DNA of 10,163 bases from DAOMFB01 sp035519355 (lineage in GTDB: Bacteria; Acidobacteriota; Thermoanaerobaculia; UBA5066): positions 1 through 10,163 of the forward strand of contig DATIWM010000129.1 in NCBI GenBank assembly GCA_035519355.1, read 5' to 3'. Every line of letters starts with the position of its first letter. The stretch's first letter is position 1. The translations under genes and the position numbers were made by a program. Shown here one piece after another: positions 6,777-10,163 of the stretch. The notes beneath the pieces were generated by a model. That model saw only the letters and a program-made list of their open reading frames with translations, searched no databases and was not told where the DNA came from.

Positions 6777-7082
6777 TCAGAACTCCACGTCCAGGGGGGG
6801 CGTGGGGGCGCCCGGCTCGAGGGCTTCGCCGGCGACGTGGTCCACCCGCGCGAGGCGCGGCCCCTCGCCGAGCGCCGCCTCGAGACGGTCGAGCGCATGC
6901 GCGGGCCCTTCGGCCACGACCTCGACCCGCCCGTCGGCGAGGTTCGCGGCGCCCCCCGCGAGGCGCAGCGCCCGGCCGACCCGCGTCGCAAACGCCCGGA
7001 AGCCAACGCCCTGGACCCGGCCCGAGATGACCCACCGTCGGCGGGCGATCTCCCACCCGCCCCCCTCTTCCTCAGCCGACAC
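6777..7082 (-). CDS. acyP: Acylphosphatase
   Basis: This 101-residue cytoplasmic enzyme hydrolyses acyl phosphates such as carbamoyl or 1,3-bisphosphoglyceryl phosphate groups. The first signature is SGRVQGVGFRAFATR (20-34), a phosphate-binding loop with catalytic Arg29. The second is GGAANLADGRVEVVAEG (43-59), holding the conserved catalytic Asn47 and the NxxDG turn. The core has the family length (about 90) with about ten extra residues in front. The GTG at 7082-7080 is chosen because it follows GAGGGGAAG at good spacing; it overlaps the pcm stop by 11 bases, a sign of coupled translation. It sits between the Pcm and the response-regulator genes, next to two other clean-up enzymes. Catalytic residues are complete, so I expect an active enzyme. 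Confidence 0.93.
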   Translation of the reverse strand: MSAEEEGGGWEIARRRWVISGRVQGVGFRAFATRVGRALRLAGGAANLADGRVEVVAEGPAHALDRLEAALGEGPRLARVDHVAGEALEPGAPTPPLDVEF

Positions 7083-7785
7083 GGGTCTTCCCCTCGGACG
7101 GGCGCCGCGCCGCGAAGCCGAACCTCCCGACCAGCGGAACGAACGCGACCTCGCCGGCGTCCTCGGTCCGGGTCCGGCCACTCGGCAGCCGGCGGACGAC
7201 GAGGAGCCGCTGGCGGGTGGCGCCACCCACGGGAACGACGAGCCGCCCGCCCGGCTTGAGCTGCACGACGAGCGGTTCAGGCACGTCCGGCGCCGCGGCA
7301 GCCACCACGATGCCGTCGTACGGGGCGTGGTCGCTCCAGCCGTAGGAGCCGTCGAACACCTTGATGGAGACGTTGGAGACGCCCAGCGCCCGGAGCCGGT
7401 CGCGGGCCTCCGCGGCCAACGAGGGGATCCGCTCGAGCGAGAAGACGTGATGGCAGAGCCGGGCCAGGACCGCCGTCTGGTAGCCGGAGCCCGTCCCGAT
7501 CTCGAGGACGCGTGCCTCCGGCGACAGACCGAGGAGCTCCACGGAACGGGCCACGTTCGCCGCCTGGGTGATCGTCTGCCCGTGCCCGATCGGAAGGGCA
7601 TGGTCTCCGTACGCCTCGCTCGCGAGCGGCTTCGGAACGAAGAGGTGTCGCGGCACCGTCTCGAGAACCTGGATGACGCGCGGATCGGAGACGAGCCCGG
7701 CGGCCACCAGCCGCGCCACGAGCGCGCGCCGCGCCAGAGCGCCGGCTTCGGCGGCGCGCCCCGTCCCCGGTTCCGCGGGCTTCAC
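7072..7785 (-). CDS. pcm: Protein-L-isoaspartate O-methyltransferase
   Basis: This 237-residue cytoplasmic protein transfers a methyl group from S-adenosylmethionine to L-isoaspartyl residues in aged proteins, which starts their repair. It shows the family block PIGHGQTITQ (65-74, with Thr where many homologues have Ser), methyltransferase motif I VLEIGTGSGYQTAVLA (93-108), VFSLERI for the ribose-binding acidic residue (Glu118), HAPYDGIVVAAAAPDVPEPL (153-172) and LKPGGRLVVPVG (176-187). Length is slightly above the usual 210-215 because of a loose 15-residue start and a polar tail. The GTG start at 7785 lies 10 bases after the surE stop and has only a weak ribosome-binding site. The surE-pcm order is the same as in E. 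coli and many other bacteria, which supports both calls. Confidence 0.95.
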   Translation of the reverse strand: MKPAEPGTGRAAEAGALARRALVARLVAAGLVSDPRVIQVLETVPRHLFVPKPLASEAYGDHALPIGHGQTITQAANVARSVELLGLSPEARVLEIGTGSGYQTAVLARLCHHVFSLERIPSLAAEARDRLRALGVSNVSIKVFDGSYGWSDHAPYDGIVVAAAAPDVPEPLVVQLKPGGRLVVPVGGATRQRLLVVRRLPSGRTRTEDAGEVAFVPLVGRFGFAARRPSEGKTRVG

Positions 7786-7795
7786 GCTCGAAATT

Positions 7796-8572
7796 CTATC
7801 GTTCCGCGCCGGGCAACGGCAGCCGCCGTGCGAGCGTCTCCAGATCGGCGAGCGCCCGGTAATCGGTCAGGTCGAGGTGGAGCGGCGTGATCGAGACCCA
7901 TCCGTCCGCCACCGCCGTCAGGTCGGTACCGTCCGCATGCGTGTCGACGTGGACGCCGCCGATCCAGAAGTAGGGGCGCCCGCGCGGGTCGATCTTCTCG
8001 ACGATGTTCTCGCCGTACCGCCGGCGGCCCATCCGCGTCACCCGATAACCCTTCAAGGGGCCGGGCGGGATGTTCACGTTCCAGAGGGTGTCGCCCGACG
8101 GCGGGCTCTCGAGGGCGAGCGAGATGACGGCGCGGGCGGCCTCCTCGGCGAGGGCGAAATCGGGCTCGCCGCGCCCCCGCTCCTGCCAGGTGTCGAGGGA
8201 AAAAGCGATGGACGGAACGCCGAGGAGCGTTCCTTCGAAGGCACAGGCCACCGTTCCCGAGTAGGTCACGTCGTCGCCCAGGTTCGGCCCCGTATTGATG
8301 CCCGACAGGACGAGGTCGGGAGGTGACGCCTTCAGGATGCTGCAGAGCGCCAGGTTCACGCAGTCGGTCGGCGTTCCGTCCACGGTCCAGATCCGGTCGG
8401 AGACGGCGCGGACGCGGAGCGGCCGGTGCATCGTCAACGCATGCGAGGAGGCGCTCTGTTCGCGGTCGGGCGCCACGATCCACGTCTCGAGTCCGGCCGC
8501 CCGGGCGGCCCGCTCGAGGGCGGCCAGACCCGGGCTGTGGACCCCGTCGTCGTTCGAGATGAGGGCGCGCAC
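7796..8572 (-). CDS. surE: 5'/3'-nucleotidase SurE
   Basis: This 258-residue cytoplasmic metal-dependent phosphatase removes phosphate from nucleoside monophosphates. All family signatures are present: ISNDDGVHSPG at the N-terminus (metal ligands Asp8 and Asp9), VAPDREQSASSHALT (33-47, Ser40), DGTPTDCVNLAL (65-76) and LVLSGINTGPNLGDDVTYSGTVACA around 87-111 with the metal-binding Asn. FWIGGVHVDTHADGTDLTAVADGWVSITPL near the C-terminus is also typical, with DGWVSITPL as the usual end block. Length fits the family (about 250). GTG at 8572 is the only sensible start, because the NDDG motif begins six residues later; it follows a GGAG inside the end of the pterin-enzyme gene, four bases after that stop. 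It is co-directional with pcm. Confidence 0.96.
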   Translation of the reverse strand: MRALISNDDGVHSPGLAALERAARAAGLETWIVAPDREQSASSHALTMHRPLRVRAVSDRIWTVDGTPTDCVNLALCSILKASPPDLVLSGINTGPNLGDDVTYSGTVACAFEGTLLGVPSIAFSLDTWQERGRGEPDFALAEEAARAVISLALESPPSGDTLWNVNIPPGPLKGYRVTRMGRRRYGENIVEKIDPRGRPYFWIGGVHVDTHADGTDLTAVADGWVSITPLHLDLTDYRALADLETLARRLPLPGAER

Positions 8573-8576
8573 CGTC

Positions 8577-9026
8577 TCAGGACTCCGGACCCATGTAGAC
8601 GACCTTGTTCCGCTCCGTCTCGTGAAGGACGACGCGGACCAGCCGCCCGGGAGCGACGGACCCGGCCAGCTCGTCCCAGATCTTCACGGCGATGTTCTCC
8701 GCCGTCGGATTCACCCCCGCGAGGAACGGCACATCCGTGTTCAGATTCTTGAGGTCGCACTTCCGGATGATCTTCTCCGCCACGATCCGCCGGAGGTCCG
8801 CGAAGTCGATCACCCAGCCGGTTTCGGGGTCCACGGCCCCTTCGACCGTCACCTCGAGGCCGTACGTGTGCCCGTGACCGAAGGGGTTGTTGCACTTCCC
8901 GAAGACGGCGCGGTTCCAGTCGCCGTCCCGCGCGTCGTTGTGAAGGCGGTGGGCGGCGCTGAAGTGGGCGCTCGAGGTGATGCGGACGACCGGCGGCGGG
9001 CCGGGCGCCCCGGCGGCGGGGCTCAT
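8577..9026 (-). CDS. queD: 6-pyruvoyl-tetrahydropterin synthase / 6-carboxytetrahydropterin synthase (QueD) homologue
   Basis: This 149-residue homologue of the T-fold pterin synthases acts on dihydroneopterin triphosphate, either toward queuosine (QueD) or toward tetrahydropterins. The zinc site is complete: His26 in HFSAAHRL and His51/His53 in FGHGHTYGLEV. Cys45 in FGKCNNP and Glu136 in VVLHETERN are conserved. The GKCNNPxGHGH stretch, the DPETGWVIDFADL segment and NPTAENIAVKIWDEL resemble the animal enzyme. The His that follows Asp in the catalytic triad (family DH-x-x-LN) is Leu92 here (CDLKNLN), which may alter activity. The ATG at 9026 is the first start after the upstream gene and has no ribosome-binding site; residues 1-12 are Pro/Ala-rich and may not be needed. 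It lies four bases before surE; no other queuosine or folate gene is in view, so the pathway is not settled. Confidence 0.85.
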   Translation of the reverse strand: MSPAAGAPGPPPVVRITSSAHFSAAHRLHNDARDGDWNRAVFGKCNNPFGHGHTYGLEVTVEGAVDPETGWVIDFADLRRIVAEKIIRKCDLKNLNTDVPFLAGVNPTAENIAVKIWDELAGSVAPGRLVRVVLHETERNKVVYMGPES

Positions 9027-9070
9027 CGGCGCGGGGATGATACCGGAGAGGTGCGTCCGGCCGCCGCGTC

Positions 9071-10078
9071 TCAGGCGCGCGCGGCGGCGCGCGGAGCGTC
9101 CTCGAACGTCCCGACGACCGGATACCAGACGAGACGCGCCAGGCCGGGGCCGTTCTGCCGTCCCTTCACGGCGCGGGCGACGACCGGGCGGCGCGACGAC
9201 GCGTCGCGGGCGAGTCCCTTGCCTTCGAAAGTCTCCCAGTCCTCTCCGTCGGGCCAGAGGACGAGGACGGCGTCCGCGTTGCCGCCGAGGCCTCCCGAGC
9301 TCTCGACGTCCGGGAGCTCCGGGAGCCTCCACGGGTCGTGCGGACCGAGGATCGAAGCCGGCGCGAGCGACGCCACGACGAGGACGGGACTCCCGGCTCC
9401 CCGGGCCACGAGGCGGATGGCGAGGCTCGTCCGCGCGGCCGCGAAGTCCGGTCCCGACGAGAAGGGATCCACCTCGTCCGAGAACGCCACCGCGGCCTTC
9501 AGGTCGTCCACGACGACCAGCGGCGGCCGCCCGAAATCCCGGGCCCGCCGCTCGGCTTCGGCCCGGAGCCAGGCCATCGAGCCGACCGGCTGGCCGGGCT
9601 CTCCGATGTCGTGCCCGCCCGGGACCGTGATCAGCATCCGAGCGCCCGGTCCTCCCTCCGCGTAGCGTTTCCACGCGGAGGTGACCTGCTCCCGCTCGAC
9701 CTGCAGCAAGCCTTCGGGCGCGAGCATCTGTCCGTACGGCGTCTTCACGACGCCCGCCACGAGCCGCGCTCTGATCTCCACGTCCTCGCATTCATACGAG
9801 ACGTAGAGAACCGGGCATCCCGCGGTGGCCGCCGCGTGCGCCAGCCGAAGGGCGAGCGACGTTCGCCCCGAGCCGGGGGCGCCCGCGAGAACGTAGACCC
9901 GACGCTCGCGGAGGCCGCCGCCGAGGAGTTCGTCGATGGCCCGGAGGCCCGTCGAGACCGGACGGCGTTCGAAGCCGGACCGCCATTCCGCGAGGCCCCG
10001 GTCCCACTCCAGACCGGGAGTCCGCGGCAGCGGCGAGGCCGCGGCTCCGGCCGGCGCCGGCTCGCTCACGGCCGGCAC
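9071..10078 (-). CDS. RecA-fold ATPase related to DnaB/RadA, possibly 5'-incomplete
   Basis: The 335 residues read from GTG 10078 carry one RecA-like domain at about 43-325. TGLRAIDELLGGGL (43-56) is the block ahead of Walker A in DnaB and RadA/KaiC proteins. The P-loop GAPGSGRTSLAL (66-77) has Arg72 where Lys is nearly universal. YVSYECEDVEI (92-102) and LVVVDDLKA (187-195, Walker B Asp191) follow. GGNADAVLVLW (265-275) and VKGRQNGPG (304-312) resemble the late motifs of DnaB-type helicases (ADVV.F and KNRNGP). No primase-interaction domain of DnaB is visible, so it is not the replicative helicase; a DNA- or nucleotide-linked regulatory ATPase is possible. Start is uncertain: GTG 10069 has a better-spaced GGAGAGG, and the frame is also open beyond 10078 to the window edge, so the gene may begin outside. 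It precedes queD by 44 bases on the same strand. Confidence 0.72.
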   Translation of the reverse strand: MPAVSEPAPAGAAASPLPRTPGLEWDRGLAEWRSGFERRPVSTGLRAIDELLGGGLRERRVYVLAGAPGSGRTSLALRLAHAAATAGCPVLYVSYECEDVEIRARLVAGVVKTPYGQMLAPEGLLQVEREQVTSAWKRYAEGGPGARMLITVPGGHDIGEPGQPVGSMAWLRAEAERRARDFGRPPLVVVDDLKAAVAFSDEVDPFSSGPDFAAARTSLAIRLVARGAGSPVLVVASLAPASILGPHDPWRLPELPDVESSGGLGGNADAVLVLWPDGEDWETFEGKGLARDASSRRPVVARAVKGRQNGPGLARLVWYPVVGTFEDAPRAAARA

Positions 10079-10163
10079 CTCTCCCGAGACGGAGGAGCCC
10101 CCGCTGCGTCGGTCCTTTCGACGCCGTTCCTTCGGGATGCCGCAGGTGTCCTTCAGCCACGTC

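Noticed and set aside
4772..7030. 752-codon plus-strand open frame
   Set aside because: Antisense to the receiver/EAL gene and part of acyP; composition is typical of a GC-rich shadow frame and no domain is visible.
8295..9665. 456-codon plus-strand open frame
   Set aside because: Antisense to surE, queD and the ATPase, all of which carry strong motifs; the translation shows no family pattern.
9027..9791. Upstream extension of the queD frame to 9791
   Set aside because: Overlaps the ATPase gene in another frame with Arg/Gly-rich shadow sequence; family homology starts only a few residues after the ATG at 9026.
9071..10078. Call as replicative helicase DnaB or as RadA
   Set aside because: No N-terminal DnaB domain, no RadA zinc finger in the visible part, and the Walker A Lys is missing; only the RecA-fold core is shared.
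1..10163. Search for CRISPR arrays, tRNA or rRNA genes, insertion sequences, and defence or phage islands
   Set aside because: No regularly spaced repeats, cloverleaf-like segments, transposase or integrase motifs were seen; base composition is even and genes are mostly housekeeping.

Overview
This is a gene-dense, very GC-rich chromosomal stretch (G+C about two thirds by eye, third codon positions almost all G or C) from a bacterium. Eleven protein genes fill almost all of it. I see no rRNA, tRNA, CRISPR array, insertion sequence or other sign of a mobile element. Most genes start with GTG or TTG and many overlap or nearly touch. This style, with an archaeal-type (type II) GAPDH relative, a NYN-LOTUS protein and a receiver/GGDEF-like/EAL regulator, would fit an environmental GC-rich lineage such as Acidobacteriota or a deltaproteobacterium-like group. 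That placement is inference; nothing here fixes the taxon.

Left part (1-3163): the 3' end of a type II GAPDH-like gene (+) converges on a three-gene minus-strand operon read from 3163 down to 670. The operon encodes a NYN nuclease-domain protein with a C-terminal LOTUS/OST-HTH domain, a Nudix hydrolase and an exported transglutaminase-like protein. The genes are joined by 4-base stop/start overlaps (CTGA if the Nudix gene starts at CTG, and GTGA). A GC-rich hairpin without a T-run lies in the convergent gap.

Middle part (3209-5132): on the plus strand, diverging from the NYN gene, a YgfZ/GcvT-like folate-binding protein (Fe-S cluster assembly) is followed by an overlapping ten-helix EamA/DMT transporter that starts at TTG. 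The transporter's 3' end overlaps the convergent response-regulator gene by 34 bases.

Right part (5099-10163): a minus-strand run read from the right edge. It consists of a RecA/DnaB-fold ATPase with an Arg instead of the Walker A Lys, a eukaryote-like 6-pyruvoyl-tetrahydropterin synthase homologue (QueD family), SurE, protein-L-isoaspartate methyltransferase (Pcm), a small acylphosphatase, and a receiver/degenerate GGDEF/EAL protein. SurE-Pcm-acylphosphatase forms a compact damage-repair and clean-up module: nucleotide monophosphate hydrolysis, repair of isoaspartyl residues, hydrolysis of acyl phosphates. It appears to be co-transcribed with the pterin enzyme and the c-di-GMP-type regulator.

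Most of the window is conserved housekeeping. The points worth a second look are substitutions at key catalytic positions in three proteins (EAL domain, pterin synthase, ATPase), the NYN-LOTUS operon with its Arg-rich N-terminal extension, and a likely CTG start codon.
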